Shown: positions 18,563 through 27,735 of the stretch, in pieces
How the letters are laid out: each line of letters starts with the position of its first letter
How positions within the stretch are numbered: position 1 is the stretch's first letter
Translations under genes and position numbers: made by a program
Notes under the pieces: model-generated
What the model was told of the DNA's origin: nothing
Database searches by the model: none
What the model saw: the letters and a program-made list of their open reading frames with translations, nothing else
DNA from: Variovorax sp.
Lineage (GTDB): Bacteria > Pseudomonadota > Gammaproteobacteria > Burkholderiales > Burkholderiaceae_C
DNA length: 64,000 bases
Assembly (NCBI GenBank): GCA_017744935.1
Contig: JAGIAI010000007.1
Location: forward strand, 1 to 64,000
Direction: 5' to 3'

Positions 18563-18591
18563 GATTATGAAACTGTTCGGAATAAGTAATC
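18563..18591. promoter_or_regulatory. Candidate LysR-binding dyad
   Basis: Nested dyad GATTA (18563-18567) / TAATC (18587-18591) with TTAT (18565-18568) / ATAA (18582-18585) inside it. It sits in the short divergent gap between the LysR gene and the oxidoreductase gene, where LysR proteins normally bind. The T-N11-A core is only approximate, so this is a proposal from position and symmetry. Confidence 0.3.
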
Positions 18592-18621
18592 TTGCGGCCA
18601 TACGCCATCACGGAGACGACA

Positions 18622-19689
18622 TTGGCTGATTTCAAGCACTCACAGACTCGCATCGCAGTGGCCGGCGCCGGTCACATCGGCCAGGCCCACATGGGCGTCG
18701 CGCAGCGCAGTGCGACTTGCACGCTCTCGGCCATCGTCGATCCGGCGCCTGCGGCCGAGGCAGTTGCCAGAGAAGCGGGCGTGCCGCGCTACAAATCGCT
18801 CGACGAGCTGTTCAGGAAGGACCGCCCGGATGGTGTGGTGCTCGCAACGCCCAATCAGTTGCACGTCGAACACGGAATGCGCTGCATTGCCGCGGGCGTG
18901 CCGACATTGCTGGAAAAGCCCATCGCCCCTACGGTCGAGGAAGCCGAAGCGCTGGTACGCGCCGTGGACGAAACCCGCGCCAAGGTCCTGATCGGCCACC
19001 ACCGCGCGCACAGCCCGCTCATGGCTCGCGCCAGACAGGTGATCGACGAAGGCCGCCTCGGCGCACTCGTCGCCGTGATGGGCAGCGCGGTGTTCTTCAA
19101 GCCCGATCACTATTTCGCCGATGCGCCGTGGCGGCGCGAAGTGGGCGGCGGCCCGATCCTCTTGAACATGATTCACGAGGTGCACAACCTGCGCATGCTG
19201 TGCGGCGACATCGTCGCGGTGCAGGCCTTCTCCTCGAATGCGACGCGCGGGTTTCCGGTGGAAGACACGGTGGCCATCAACCTGCGCTTCGCGAGCGGCG
19301 CGCTCGGCACCTTCATGCTCTCCGACACCGCCGCGAGCGCGCGCAGCTGGGAGCAGACCTCGCAAGAGAACAAGGCCTATACGAGCTACCCGGACGAGGA
19401 CTGCTACGTCATTGCTGGGACCTTCGGCTCGCTGTCGATTCCGACGATGCGGCTGAAGACCTACGGCGAAGCCGGCGAGCGCTCCTGGTGGAAGCCTTTC
19501 GACGTCGGCGTGGTCGAGTTGACGCGCGACGACCCGCTCGCGCTGCAGATGGAGCACTTCGGGCAGGTCATCCGGGGAGAAGCCGCACCGATCGTCAGCG
19601 CCCGCGACGGGCTGCAGAACCTGCGCGTGACCGGTGCCATCGTGCAGGCCGCCCGCAGCGGCTCGATCGTCGAGATCGAGAACTCTTGA
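18622..19689 (+). CDS. Gfo/Idh/MocA-family oxidoreductase
   Basis: 355 residues from TTG 18622, chosen because GGAG sits 9 bases upstream and the nucleotide-binding strand begins soon after (RIAVAGAGHIGQAH, Rossmann GxGxxG). No ATG fits. The EKP motif (LLEKPIAPT) is the family hallmark, and GGGPILLNMIHEVHNLRMLCG provides the catalytic His-containing helix. Such enzymes oxidise or reduce sugars, cyclitols or related alcohols with NAD(P). The next gene encodes a dehydroquinase 17 bases downstream, so a substrate in quinate/shikimate-like cyclitol metabolism is a sensible inference. Likely controlled by the divergent LysR protein. Confidence 0.88.
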   Translation: MADFKHSQTRIAVAGAGHIGQAHMGVAQRSATCTLSAIVDPAPAAEAVAREAGVPRYKSLDELFRKDRPDGVVLATPNQLHVEHGMRCIAAGVPTLLEKPIAPTVEEAEALVRAVDETRAKVLIGHHRAHSPLMARARQVIDEGRLGALVAVMGSAVFFKPDHYFADAPWRREVGGGPILLNMIHEVHNLRMLCGDIVAVQAFSSNATRGFPVEDTVAINLRFASGALGTFMLSDTAASARSWEQTSQENKAYTSYPDEDCYVIAGTFGSLSIPTMRLKTYGEAGERSWWKPFDVGVVELTRDDPLALQMEHFGQVIRGEAAPIVSARDGLQNLRVTGAIVQAARSGSIVEIENS

Positions 19690-19706
19690 ACCAGGGAAAG
19701 ACCGCT

Positions 19707-20150
19707 ATGAAGAAGATCCTCATGCTGCACGGCATCAACCACAACATGTTCGGCAAACGTGACCCGGTGCAATACGGCACGGTGACGCTGGCCGAGATCG
19801 ACGGCAACCTGCGCAAGCTCGGAGCGGAACTGGGCGCGGAGGTCACCAGCTTCCAGACCAACAGCGAAGCCGCTATGTGCGAACGCATCCACCAGGCTTT
19901 CGAAGACCGGGTGGACGCGGTGCTCATCAACGCGGGTGCCTGGACTCACTACAGCTACGGCATCCGCGACGCGCTGGCCATCCTGACGGTGCCCGTCGTC
20001 GAGATCCACATGTCGAACATCCATGCACGCGAGGCGTTTCGTCACCACTCGGTGTTCGCAGAAATCGTGAAGGGCCAGATCTGCGGATTCGGTGCCGAGA
20101 GCTACCTGCTGGGGTTGCGGGCAGCGCTGTCATCGCTCGATTCACGCTGA
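19707..20150 (+). CDS. aroQ: Type II 3-dehydroquinate dehydratase
   Basis: 147 residues, the family's usual length. The reaction is reversible dehydration of 3-dehydroquinate to 3-dehydroshikimate, and the enzyme is a cytoplasmic dodecamer. Signatures seen: an N-terminal LMLHGINHNMFGKRDPVQYG (usual form GPNLNLLGxREPxxYG, so this copy is divergent), INAGAWTHYSYGIRDAL, and VEIHMSNIHAREAFRHHS with the catalytic His. Pairing with a Gfo/Idh dehydrogenase and a LysR gene suggests catabolic use (quinate/shikimate breakdown) rather than aromatic amino-acid synthesis. A purine/AG-rich ribosome site (AGGGAAAG) precedes the ATG. Converges on the binding-protein gene with a 15-base gap. Confidence 0.88.
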   Translation: MKKILMLHGINHNMFGKRDPVQYGTVTLAEIDGNLRKLGAELGAEVTSFQTNSEAAMCERIHQAFEDRVDAVLINAGAWTHYSYGIRDALAILTVPVVEIHMSNIHAREAFRHHSVFAEIVKGQICGFGAESYLLGLRAALSSLDSR

Positions 20151-20165
20151 CAGCGCCAACCGCCG

Positions 20166-21128
20166 TCAGGCAATGCCGGGGGCCGCGGCCTCCAGAACGT
20201 TGATCCGCTTCGGGACCAGCTTCAGCTCGAAGAAGGCGTCCGCGATTTGCTGCTGCTCGCCGAGGATGGCCTTGGTGATCGGACCGGTGCCGAAGGTGGA
20301 GCGGTTCACCACGACCTCCACCACCGGCTTCGGGATGCCCCAGAGCTGCGCCAGTTCGCCGGCCAGGTCGCTCCTGTTGGCCTTGCCCCACTGGTCGACC
20401 TTGTCGAGTTCCTCGATCACGATCTTGATGACGTCGCCGTTCTTCGCAGCGTAGTCGAGCGACGAGAAGTAGTAGGCCCGGTTGCCCACCACGCCCGTGG
20501 CGTCGGCCAGCAGCGTGGCGTCAAGCGTCTTCTGCGCCGAGGCGAAGAAAGGATCCCAGATGACCCAGGCGTCGATCGATCCCTTCTCGAAGGCGGCGCG
20601 CGCATCCGCGGGCGGCAGGAAGACGACGTTGACGTCGCCGTACTGCAGGCCGTGTTTCTGCAGCAGCTTGACGAGAAAGTAATGGACGTTGCTGCCCTTG
20701 TTGAGTGCGACCTTCTTGCCCTTGAGCTCCGCGACCGTCTTGATGGCGGACCCCTTGGGCACCAGCACGCCTTCGGACCCCGGACGCGGCACGGTCGCCG
20801 CAACGTAGGCCAGCGGCGCGCCGGCCGCCTGCGCGAATATCGGCGGGGCCTCGCCGACATCGCCGAAGTCGATGGAGCCGACATTCAGCGCTTCGAGCTG
20901 CACCGGCCCGGCGGTGAACTCGGTCCACTTCACCGATACGCCGAGCGGCGCGAGCCGCTTTTCGAGGGTGCCGCGGCCCTTGAGCAGGCTGAGATAGCCC
21001 TTCTGGTTGCCGATGCGCAGTTCGCGCGTCGGGCCCTGGCTCCACGCGCCGGCGGCGCCTAGGGGAAGGGCGATGGCCGCCGCGCCTTGGAGAAAGCGGC
21101 GGCGCGGCAGTGAAAGTTGCTGCGTCAT
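20166..21128 (-). CDS. Aliphatic-sulfonate-type ABC transporter substrate-binding protein
   Basis: 320 residues from ATG 21128. The N-terminus is a twin-arginine signal (PRRRFLQGAAAIALPLGAAGAW), so the protein is exported folded. Domain features match SsuA/NrtT-like type II binding proteins: LRIGNQKGYLSLLKGRGTLEKRL, WTEFTAGPVQLEALNVGSIDFGDVGEAPPIFAQAAG, and AWVIWDPFFASAQ. It would capture sulfonates or similar sulfur compounds in the periplasm. No permease or ATPase gene is adjacent, so it is an orphan that must borrow a membrane partner encoded elsewhere. The frame stays open 5' to 21284, but those residues do not look like family sequence. The exact ligand is unknown. Confidence 0.85.
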   Translation of the reverse strand: MTQQLSLPRRRFLQGAAAIALPLGAAGAWSQGPTRELRIGNQKGYLSLLKGRGTLEKRLAPLGVSVKWTEFTAGPVQLEALNVGSIDFGDVGEAPPIFAQAAGAPLAYVAATVPRPGSEGVLVPKGSAIKTVAELKGKKVALNKGSNVHYFLVKLLQKHGLQYGDVNVVFLPPADARAAFEKGSIDAWVIWDPFFASAQKTLDATLLADATGVVGNRAYYFSSLDYAAKNGDVIKIVIEELDKVDQWGKANRSDLAGELAQLWGIPKPVVEVVVNRSTFGTGPITKAILGEQQQIADAFFELKLVPKRINVLEAAAPGIA

Positions 21129-21309
21129 AAGGGAAAACGAGTGGACGAATCGGGCTTCAAATTCTTTCCCCGGGGCGGCGCGGCGCCCACGAAGGAATCC
21201 ACCTGTCGATATCCGGATTGCTTCGTTGCATGCCCCAACGAAATGCGGCGTTCGCCGACGCAGCTTGTCAGCCGACAGCGGCAAAATGCCGCCGAATGTC
21301 GGACGCCCA

Positions 21310-23235
21310 ATGAAAGATCACCCCGCACCTCTGCCGCAGCCGCGTCCGCCGATGCAGATCAGCGACACGGACTTTCGGCTGATGGTCGAGGCGGTCACCG
21401 ACTACGCGATCTTCCTCCTCGACCCCAACGGCTTCATCCAGACCTGGAACGAAGGCGCGCGCATCCTGAAGGGCTACGAGCGCGACGAGGTGCTCGGGCG
21501 GCACTTCAGCATCTTCTATCCACCCGAGCTGCTGGCACGCAAGTGGCCCGAGCACGAGCTGGAGCAGGCCCTGGCCACCGGCCGCTTCGAAGACGAAGGA
21601 TGGCGGCTCCGCAAGGACGGCACCCGCTTCTGGGCCAGCATCGTGATCACGCGGGTACTGGACGAGCAGGGCGCGCTGCGCGGGTTCTCCAAGATCACGC
21701 GCAACCTGAGCGAGCGCCGGCGGCAGGACGAGCTCCTGCGTTCGAGCGAGGAGCGCTTCCGCCTGCTGGTGGAAGGCGTGAAGGACTATGCGATCTTCAT
21801 GCTCGACCCGTCCGGCCACATCGCAAGCTGGAACCTCGGCGCGCAGAAGACGAAGGGCTACGAGGCGTCGGAGATCATCGGCAAGCACTTCTCGGTGTTC
21901 TATCCGCCGGAGGTCGCGGCGCGGGGCTGGCCCGAACAGGAACTGCGCCTGGCCCTGCGCGACGGACGCATGGAAGACGAGGGCTGGCGCGTGCGGAAGG
22001 ACGGCAGCCGGTTCTGGGCGAGCGTGGTCATCACCGCGCTGTACGACGCATCGGGACGCCACCGCGGCTTCGCCAAGGTCACGCGCGACCTGACCGAGCG
22101 CCGGCGCGTCAGCAGCCTCGAAGACGAAGGCCGCCGCGTCGCGACCTTCCTCGCGATGCTCGGCCACGAGCTTCGCAATCCGCTCGCGCCGATCTCCAAC
22201 GCGATGGCGCTGCTGGCGCGCGGGCCGTCGGACGCGAGGATCGTCGAGAAAGTGCGCGACACCGTCGTGCGCCAACTCAAGCAGCTCACCCGCCTGGTGG
22301 ACGACCTGCTGGACGTGAGCCGCATCACCAGCGGCAAGATCCATCTGGAGGCCAAGCCGGTGCGCTTGCGCGACGCGGCCAACCAGGCAGTGGAATCGAT
22401 CCAGCCGATGTGCGTCGCCAAGTCGCAGACGCTGCGGGTCGAAGCCGCGGCGGACCCCTGGGTCATCGGCGACCAGGCGCGTATCGTGCAGGTCATCTCG
22501 AACCTGCTGAACAACGCTTCGAAGTTCACGCCGATCGAAGGCCATATCGAATTGCGGCTCGCGATCAACGGCGGGCTGGCCGAGATCACGGTGCGCGACG
22601 ACGGACCGGGCATTCCGGTCCCGGATCTGAAGCGCATCTTCGACCTCTTCGCGCAGAGCGATCAGGACGTCGCGCGCACGCAAGGCGGCCTCGGGCTGGG
22701 CCTGAGCCTCGTGCAACAGCTCGTCACCCTGCAGGGCGGTACGGTCAGCGCCTTCAGCAGCGGCAAGAAGGGGGAGGGCGCGGAATTCCTGGTGCAGTTT
22801 CCGGTCACGGCGGTCCCCGTCACCGCGGATCAGGATCACGAAGACGATGCACGCGGTCGTCGCATCCTCGTCGTCGACGACAACCGCGATTCGGCCGAGA
22901 CAATGCAGCTCCTGCTCGAAGCCCTCGGCTACGAGGCGACCGTCGCCTACGACGGCGTGACCGGTCTCGACGCGATCAAAGCGCAGTCTCCGGACGTGGT
23001 GCTGCTCGACATCGGCCTGCCGGGGCTGAGCGGCATCGAGGTCGCGAAGCGGGTCAAGGTCGAGGTCCACCAGCAGCCGACGCTGATCGCAGTCACCGGC
23101 TACGGCCAGGAAAGCGACCGCGACACCAGCTACGACGCAGGCTTCTTCGCCCACCTGACCAAGCCGGTGGCGCTGGAACAATTGCAGTCCCTGCTCGATC
23201 GCGTGCTGCCGATCGACCCACCTCGGGCTTCCTGA
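21310..23235 (+). CDS. Hybrid sensor histidine kinase, PAS-PAS-HisKA-HATPase-REC
   Basis: 641 residues, no membrane segment, so a cytoplasmic sensor. Two PAS domains in tandem (~15-135 and ~150-270) share long stretches (DYAIF, GYE, YPPE, EDEGWR, RKDG, RFWAS), indicating an internal duplication. The dimerisation/phosphoacceptor helix has His286 in GHELRNPLAPISN; the ATPase domain has NLLNNASKFTP, DDGPGI and GGLGLGLSLV. A receiver domain follows, with ILVVDDN and phospho-acceptor Asp567 (VVLLDIGLPG). No DNA-binding regulator is next to it, so the phosphate target is unknown; the RND operon 112 bases downstream is a possible output. Start ATG 21310; an in-frame ATG at 21286 is an alternative. 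Confidence 0.9.
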   Translation: MKDHPAPLPQPRPPMQISDTDFRLMVEAVTDYAIFLLDPNGFIQTWNEGARILKGYERDEVLGRHFSIFYPPELLARKWPEHELEQALATGRFEDEGWRLRKDGTRFWASIVITRVLDEQGALRGFSKITRNLSERRRQDELLRSSEERFRLLVEGVKDYAIFMLDPSGHIASWNLGAQKTKGYEASEIIGKHFSVFYPPEVAARGWPEQELRLALRDGRMEDEGWRVRKDGSRFWASVVITALYDASGRHRGFAKVTRDLTERRRVSSLEDEGRRVATFLAMLGHELRNPLAPISNAMALLARGPSDARIVEKVRDTVVRQLKQLTRLVDDLLDVSRITSGKIHLEAKPVRLRDAANQAVESIQPMCVAKSQTLRVEAAADPWVIGDQARIVQVISNLLNNASKFTPIEGHIELRLAINGGLAEITVRDDGPGIPVPDLKRIFDLFAQSDQDVARTQGGLGLGLSLVQQLVTLQGGTVSAFSSGKKGEGAEFLVQFPVTAVPVTADQDHEDDARGRRILVVDDNRDSAETMQLLLEALGYEATVAYDGVTGLDAIKAQSPDVVLLDIGLPGLSGIEVAKRVKVEVHQQPTLIAVTGYGQESDRDTSYDAGFFAHLTKPVALEQLQSLLDRVLPIDPPRAS

Positions 23236-23347
23236 CGCACCGGCGTCCGCGCTGTCAAGCCGCGCGACTGACACGACCGTCCGGCGCTCCTCTTGCTATC
23301 CTGTCGCGAGTTGCCAGCTTCCGAGCTTCCTCGTGGAAGGAGATCGC

Positions 23348-24508
23348 TTGATCCGCCGTGCCCGACGTCCCGCACTGACTGCCCTCCTGATGCTCACGCT
23401 CGTCGCTGCCGGCTGTGGCAACGACCAGGGCGCACCCGTCGCGGCGGCGCCTCCACCGATGATGGTGCTGGTCACGACGGTGCAAAGCGCGCCGGTTTCC
23501 AACGTGGTCGAACTTCCGGGACGCATCGAAGCCGTCCGCACCGCGGAAGTCCGGGCGCGCGTCGACGGCATCGTCGAAAAGCGCCTCTACCAGGAAGGCA
23601 CCGACGTGCAGGCCAATGCGCCGCTCTTCCTCATCGATCCGCGCGATTACCGCGCGCTGTTGCAGCAGGCGCAGGCGGCGCGCGCCCGTGCCGAAGCCGC
23701 ACGCTCCAACGCGGCGTCGATCGTCGCGCGGTTCAGGCCGCTGGTCGCGCGGCAGGCTGTCAGCGCACAGGAATTCGAAGCGGCCGAGACCGCGCTGCGA
23801 CAGGCCGAGGCCAATGTCTCCGACGCGAGCGCCGAAGTCACGCGCGCCCAGCTGCGCTTCGAGCGCAGCACCGTCCGCGCGCCGATCGCCGGCCGAGTGG
23901 GCCGCGCGCAGGTCACCGAAGGCGCGCTGGTCAGCGCCAGCGCGGCCACGCTGATGACGCAGATCAATCAGCTTTCGCCGATCAGTGCGGTCTTCACGCA
24001 GTCCAACACCGCGATCCTCGACTTCGAGCAGCAGGTGCGTGCCGGCACCTTCAAGATGCCGGACATGTCGCATGTCGAGGTGCGCCTCATCCTGCCGAAC
24101 GGCCAGGAGTTCCCTGAGCCCGGCTTTCTCGACTTTCGCGATCTCGCGGTCGATCCGTCCACCGGCACGCAAACGATCCGCGCGCAGTTCCCGAATGCCT
24201 CGCGCACGCTGCTGCCGGGCCAGTTCGTGCGCGGGCGCATCACCGCCGGCGTGCAGAAGACCGGCATGCGCGTGCCCGAGCGCGCGGTGCAGCTCGACGC
24301 GAACACGGCCAGCGTGGCGCTCGTCGACCCGGATTCGACGGTGCAGCGGCGCGAGGTGAAGGTGGGCACGCAGGAGGATGGCGAATGGGTCATCCTCGAT
24401 GGGCTGCAGCCAGGTGACAAGGTCATCGTCGACGGTTGGCACAAGGTCCGCCCCGGGCAGAAGGTGAACCCGCAGCCCGCGCCGGCTTCCGCGCCGACCA
24501 CACGCTGA
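23348..24508 (+). CDS. RND efflux periplasmic adaptor (membrane fusion protein, MexA/AcrA type)
   Basis: 386 residues from TTG 23348, preceded by AAGGAGATCGC, a near-ideal ribosome site; a GTG at 23333 is less likely. The N-terminus is a lipoprotein signal with lipobox LVAAGC. Then follow the barrel-sandwich half motif (GRIEAVRTAEVRARVDGIVEKRLYQEGTDV), an alpha-helical hairpin rich in Ala and Gln (~95-165), the second lipoyl half (STVRAPIAGRVGRA), and a beta-barrel to the end (LLPGQFVRGRI). It bridges the inner-membrane pump and the outer-membrane channel encoded next. First gene of a three-gene operon; no dedicated repressor is adjacent. Confidence 0.92.
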   Translation: MIRRARRPALTALLMLTLVAAGCGNDQGAPVAAAPPPMMVLVTTVQSAPVSNVVELPGRIEAVRTAEVRARVDGIVEKRLYQEGTDVQANAPLFLIDPRDYRALLQQAQAARARAEAARSNAASIVARFRPLVARQAVSAQEFEAAETALRQAEANVSDASAEVTRAQLRFERSTVRAPIAGRVGRAQVTEGALVSASAATLMTQINQLSPISAVFTQSNTAILDFEQQVRAGTFKMPDMSHVEVRLILPNGQEFPEPGFLDFRDLAVDPSTGTQTIRAQFPNASRTLLPGQFVRGRITAGVQKTGMRVPERAVQLDANTASVALVDPDSTVQRREVKVGTQEDGEWVILDGLQPGDKVIVDGWHKVRPGQKVNPQPAPASAPTTR

Positions 24509-24522
24509 GCGGAACGCACGAC

Positions 24523-27500
24523 ATGGATCGCTTCTTCGTCTATCGCCCGGTCTTCGCCTGGGTGATAGCGCTCTTCATGGCGCTCTTCGGCCTCATCGCG
24601 GTGCTCCTGCTGCCCGTCGAGCAATACCCGGACGTCGCGCCGCCTTCGCTGACCGTCTCGGCCGTCTACCCTGGCGCTGACGCGCAGACGCTCGATCGCT
24701 CGGTCACTTCGATCATCGAAGACGAGATGAACGGGATCGACAACTTCCTCTACATGTCGTCGATCAGCCGTGCGAACGGGTCGGCGCAGATCACGGTCAC
24801 GCTCCGGCCCGGCACCGATCTCGACGTCGCGCGCTCGCAAGTGCAGGACCGCCTGAGCCGCGTCGAGCCGCGCCTGCCGCAGCAGGTGCGACAACTCGGC
24901 ATCACCGTCACCAAGTCGTCGTCGGGCTTCCTGATGCTGATTGCGCTGCATTCGACAGGCGGCGTGTCGAGCGCCACCACGATGGGCAACTTCGCGTCGA
25001 ACAACATCGTCAACGAGTTGCGGCGCATCGGTGGTGTAGGCGACGTGCAGCTCTTTGGCTCGTCCTATGCGATGCGCATCTGGCTCGATCGAGATCGATT
25101 GAGCGGATTCAGCCTCTCGGCTTCCGAAGTGCTGGCCGCAGTGCAGGAGCAGAACAGCCAGACCGCCAGCGGCGGCCTCGGCGACCAGCCGATCGCGCCG
25201 GGATCGGAATTCAACGCGCAGATCGTCACGCAGAGCCGCTTCTCCACGCCCGAGCAGTTCCGCGAGATCATCGTGCGCGCCAATCCCGACGGCTCAACGG
25301 TGCGGCTCGGCGACGTGGCGCGCGTGGAACTTGGCAACGACAGCTACGGCTTCCGGCTCACGGTCAACGGCCAGGAATCCGCCGGCCTCGCGGTGCAGCT
25401 TGCCAGCGGCGCAAACGCGCTCGCCGTCGCGAGACAGGTGCAAAGCCGCATGAAGGAACTGGAGCCCACCTTCCCGCAGGGCATGACCTGGAGCGTGCCC
25501 TTCGACACCACGCCCTTCATCACCACGTCGGTGCAGAGCGTGGTGCAGACCATGGTCGAGGCGCTGCTGCTGGTCACCGTGGTGGTGTTCCTCTTCCTCC
25601 AGAGCTGGCGCGCGACGCTGATCCCCACGCTGGTGGTGCCGATCGCGCTGGTCGGCACCTGTCTCGGGCTCCAGCTTTTCGGGCTGTCGATCAACCTGCT
25701 GTCGCTCTTCGGCATGGTGGTGGCGATCGGCATCCTCAACGACGACGCGATCGTGGTGGTGGAGAACGTCGAACGCGTGATGCGCGAGGACGGTCTCAAC
25801 GCACGGCAGGCCACCGTCAAGGCCATCGGCCAGATCTCTGGCGCGGTCATCGCGAGCACGCTGGTGCTGGTCGCGGTGTTCGTGCCGATGGCGTTCTTCC
25901 CGGGCTCGACCGGCGGCATCTACCGGCAGTTCTCGGTCACGCTGACGGTGTCGATCTTCCTGTCGACCGTGCTCGCGCTCACGCTCGGCGCCGCGCTGTG
26001 CGCCGCATTGCTGAAGGACGACGCGACGCTAGCGCGTGAAGCGGCGGCTGGTCCGCCCGGCCCCATGACACGGCTGCTGAACCGCATCTTCGGCGGCTTC
26101 AACCGGGGCCTCGAAGCGGGCACCAACCGGTATATCGGCGGCGTGAACGCCATGCTCGACAAGCCGGGGCGCTGGCTGCTCGTCTTCGTCGCGGCGTGCG
26201 TGGCGACCGCTTTCTTCTTCACGCGCCTGCCCGGCGGCTTCCTGCCGACCGAGGACCAGGGCTTCATCTTCGTCTCGTACACCGGTGCACCGGGCTCGAC
26301 CACGGCGCGCACGCAGCATGCGGTGGATCAGGTCGAAGCCTTTCTGAAGCAGCAGCCGCAGGTGCGCAACATCGCGTCGGTCACCGGCTTCAGCTTCTTT
26401 GGACAGGGACAGTCGGCAGCGCTCTCCTTCGTCGACCTGAAGCCGTGGAGCGAGCGGCGCGGCGAAGAGAACAGTGCGAGCGCGCTCGTGCGTCGCGCCA
26501 ACGCGGCCTTCATGCAGATCCCGGAGGCGCTGATCTTCGCGCTCGATCCGCCCGCCATCCCCTCGCTCGGCAACGCGACCGGCTTCACGATGAAGATCCA
26601 GGACCGCAGCGGCGTCGGTGGCGCGGCGCTCCAGCAGGCCACGCTTCGCATCATGGCCGAGGCTGCGCAGAGCCCGATCCTTGCCGGCGTGCGCGCCGAA
26701 GGCCTTCCGCCGGCGCCGCAGCTCTACGTTGAGATCGACCGCGTCAAGGCCCGAGCGCTGGGGCTGCAGATCGGGCAGGTCAACCAGGCGCTGTCGCTGA
26801 ACTTCGGCGCCAACTACGTGAACGACTTTGTGTTCGAAGGCAACGTGCTGCGCGTCTTCATCCAGGCCGATGCGGCGCAGCGCATGCGCCCGGAGGACAT
26901 CGGCGCGCTACGGCTGCGCAATGCCCAGGGCGAGATGGTGCCGTTCTCGGCCTTCACCCGCGTGCGCTGGATCTCCGGCCCGCAGCAGCTCGAGCGCTAC
27001 AACGGCTTTCCTTCGGCAACCGTCTCGGGGCAAGCCGCGGCAGGGCAGTCGAGCGGCGCCGCGCTGGTGGAGATGGAGCGCATCGCCAGGCACGTGCTGA
27101 CCGGCAGCCTCGCCTTCGAATGGACGGGCACCGCATTCGAGGAGCGGCAGGCCGGCGGCCAGATCCCGCTGCTGCTGGGGTTATCGCTGGTGGTCGTGTT
27201 CCTGCTGCTCGCGGCGCTGTATGAAAGCTGGGCGATTCCGGTGGCGGTGCTGATGATTCTTCCGTTCGGCATCGCGGGCGCCGTGTTGCTCACGATGGCG
27301 CGCGGGCTTTCCGCCGACGTGTACTTCAACATCGGTCTCATCACCATCATCGGCCTCGCGGCGAAGAACGCGATCCTGATCGTCGAGTTCGCGATCAAGG
27401 AGGAGTCCGAGGGCAAGGACTCGTTCACCGCCGCGATGAACGGCGCGCGGCAGCGGCTGCGGCCCATCCTGATGACCAGCGTGACCTTCGTGCTCGGCAT

Positions 27501-27735
27501 GCTGCCGCTGGTGCTCGCGACCGGCGCGGGCGCGGCGAGCCGGCAGGCGGTCGGCACCGGCGTGATGGGCAGCATGCTCGCGGCGACCTTCTTCGGCATC
27601 TTCTTCACGCCGCTCTTCTACGTCACCGCGCGCAAGTGGCTCAGCCGCAGGAAGAAGTTCAGCGAGGAGGAAGACGAACGCGAACTGCGCGAGAAGGCGG
27701 CGAAGCCCACGGGAGAAGGGCAGGGCCATGCATAA
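24523..27735 (+). CDS. RND efflux inner-membrane transporter (HAE1, MexB/AcrB type)
   Basis: 1070 residues from ATG 24523 (MDRFFVYRPVFAWVIALFM, the usual start). Twelve membrane helices in two halves are expected. The proton-relay region is visible in GILNDDAIVVVENVERVM (two Asp in helix 4), with a Lys-containing GLAAKNAILIVEF in helix 10. The FFFTRLPGGFLPTEDQG segment opens the second periplasmic half. It exports hydrophobic drugs, solvents or metabolites by proton antiport; the substrate range cannot be told from sequence. The gene begins 14 bases after the adaptor and its stop overlaps the channel gene by 8 bases. Confidence 0.95.
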   Translation: MDRFFVYRPVFAWVIALFMALFGLIAVLLLPVEQYPDVAPPSLTVSAVYPGADAQTLDRSVTSIIEDEMNGIDNFLYMSSISRANGSAQITVTLRPGTDLDVARSQVQDRLSRVEPRLPQQVRQLGITVTKSSSGFLMLIALHSTGGVSSATTMGNFASNNIVNELRRIGGVGDVQLFGSSYAMRIWLDRDRLSGFSLSASEVLAAVQEQNSQTASGGLGDQPIAPGSEFNAQIVTQSRFSTPEQFREIIVRANPDGSTVRLGDVARVELGNDSYGFRLTVNGQESAGLAVQLASGANALAVARQVQSRMKELEPTFPQGMTWSVPFDTTPFITTSVQSVVQTMVEALLLVTVVVFLFLQSWRATLIPTLVVPIALVGTCLGLQLFGLSINLLSLFGMVVAIGILNDDAIVVVENVERVMREDGLNARQATVKAIGQISGAVIASTLVLVAVFVPMAFFPGSTGGIYRQFSVTLTVSIFLSTVLALTLGAALCAALLKDDATLAREAAAGPPGPMTRLLNRIFGGFNRGLEAGTNRYIGGVNAMLDKPGRWLLVFVAACVATAFFFTRLPGGFLPTEDQGFIFVSYTGAPGSTTARTQHAVDQVEAFLKQQPQVRNIASVTGFSFFGQGQSAALSFVDLKPWSERRGEENSASALVRRANAAFMQIPEALIFALDPPAIPSLGNATGFTMKIQDRSGVGGAALQQATLRIMAEAAQSPILAGVRAEGLPPAPQLYVEIDRVKARALGLQIGQVNQALSLNFGANYVNDFVFEGNVLRVFIQADAAQRMRPEDIGALRLRNAQGEMVPFSAFTRVRWISGPQQLERYNGFPSATVSGQAAAGQSSGAALVEMERIARHVLTGSLAFEWTGTAFEERQAGGQIPLLLGLSLVVVFLLLAALYESWAIPVAVLMILPFGIAGAVLLTMARGLSADVYFNIGLITIIGLAAKNAILIVEFAIKEESEGKDSFTAAMNGARQRLRPILMTSVTFVLGMLPLVLATGAGAASRQAVGTGVMGSMLAATFFGIFFTPLFYVTARKWLSRRKKFSEEEDERELREKAAKPTGEGQGHA

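Noticed and set aside
21268..23274. 668-codon open frame on the minus strand
   Set aside because: Lies antisense to the intact histidine kinase; its composition is the usual shadow of a high-GC gene and shows no domain.
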